Assembly: GCA_016200365.1 (NCBI GenBank)
Contig: JACQEW010000106.1
Span: forward strand, 1 to 5,692
DNA length: 5,692 bases
Direction of reading: 5' to 3'
Source: Nitrospinota bacterium
GTDB lineage: Bacteria; Nitrospinota; Nitrospinia; UBA9942
The translations under genes and the position numbers were made by a program. Below the pieces are notes generated by a model, which saw nothing but the letters and a program-made list of their open reading frames with translations, was not told the origin of the DNA and did no database searches. This document shows, one piece after another, positions 5,497 to 5,692 of this stretch (positions within the stretch are counted from its first letter, which is position 1; each line of letters starts with the position of its first letter).

Positions 5497-5692
5497 TACA
5501 TCCATCAAATCCATCGCACCCATATTCCTTATCTGCTCCGATGTTATAACTGTGGCGATGGCAGGGGCTTCCCTCAATCTCTTGATATACTTTGTGACAC
5601 TGATAATCTTCTCCTCCTCACCCCAGAACAGAGCCTCCTCTGAAGCAGGAAAGGGGAATTCTGCTACAATCCCCCCTGCCCCCCCTTTTTCA
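5492..5692 (-). pseudogene. N-terminal fragment of a TonB-dependent receptor (receptor A)
   Basis: The frame enters from the right edge and reads VAEFPFPASEEALFWGEEEK, then IISVTKYIKRLREAPAIATV and ITSEQIRNMGAMDLMDVL. This matches residues 32-88 of receptor B almost residue for residue. It is the region between the signal peptide and the start of the plug domain. The match stops at the MITE: the frame runs on as NPKNA from the element's terminal repeat and ends at TGA (5478-5476). The rest of the plug and the whole barrel are missing downstream, so the gene is dead. Just upstream of the match it carries an extra G-rich stretch encoding GGAGG that receptor B lacks. The signal peptide and start codon lie outside the window. 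Confidence 0.88.
5671..5690 (-). repeat. G-tract insertion in the receptor A N-terminus
   Basis: On the coding strand AAAAA is followed by seven G, CA and six G. It encodes Lys-Gly-Gly-Ala-Gly-Gly between the Glu-Lys and Ile-Val-Ala-Glu positions, where receptor B has no such residues. It looks like the edge of a G-rich dispersed repeat running past the window end. Only two G-runs are visible, so a quadruplex cannot be claimed. Confidence 0.45.

Noticed and set aside
1..5692. tRNA, rRNA or riboswitch (for example a cobalamin riboswitch ahead of the receptor)
   Set aside because: The leader of receptor B is only 17 bases and no conserved RNA motif was seen elsewhere; no tRNA-like cloverleaf was noticed.

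Overview
All recognisable genes in this window lie on the minus strand, so transcription runs from the high-coordinate end to the low end. The sequence is moderately AT-rich. It has clear GGAGG ribosome binding sites, TonB-dependent outer-membrane receptor genes (so a Gram-negative), a PIN-type toxin-antitoxin remnant, a DUF5647-like small protein and REP/MITE-like palindromes. This mix fits an environmental Nitrospirae, deltaproteobacterial or candidate-phylum genome. The lineage is an inference and cannot be fixed from the sequence alone.

Layout in the direction of transcription. (1) 5692-5492: N-terminal part of a TonB-dependent receptor (receptor A), cut by a 137-bp MITE-like element (5355-5491) flanked by TTTAA duplications. 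(2) 5292-4790: a 39-residue antitoxin-like ORF and a PIN-domain toxin with a broken start. (3) 4723-4316: a coiled-coil protein with a C-terminal membrane anchor (coil 1). (4) 4298-2241: a full-length TonB-dependent receptor (receptor B). (5) 2239-1853: an unrecognised 128-residue protein. (6) 1860-850: a beta-ketoacyl-ACP synthase III-like enzyme with an intact Cys-His-Asn triad. (7) 849-769: the last 26 codons of an acyl-CoA synthetase, directly after the KASIII stop and in the same frame. (8) 659-402: a DUF5647-like protein. (9) 405-199: the C-terminal end of another receptor (C). (10) 177-1: the start of a second coiled-coil gene (coil 2), about 93% identical to coil 1, running off the window.

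The picture is a tandemly amplified coil-receptor cassette in which at least two receptor copies are reduced to fragments and unrelated genes sit between the copies. Receptor B, the 128-residue protein and KASIII are packed head to tail (1-nt gap, 8-nt overlap) and are probably co-transcribed. The acyl-CoA synthetase tail suggests the KASIII operon once continued into an acyl-activating enzyme that has been deleted. No complete new defence or biosynthetic system is visible. The most informative signals are the MITE with an empty site in the paralogous receptor, the ligase remnant, and the repeated coil-receptor pairing.
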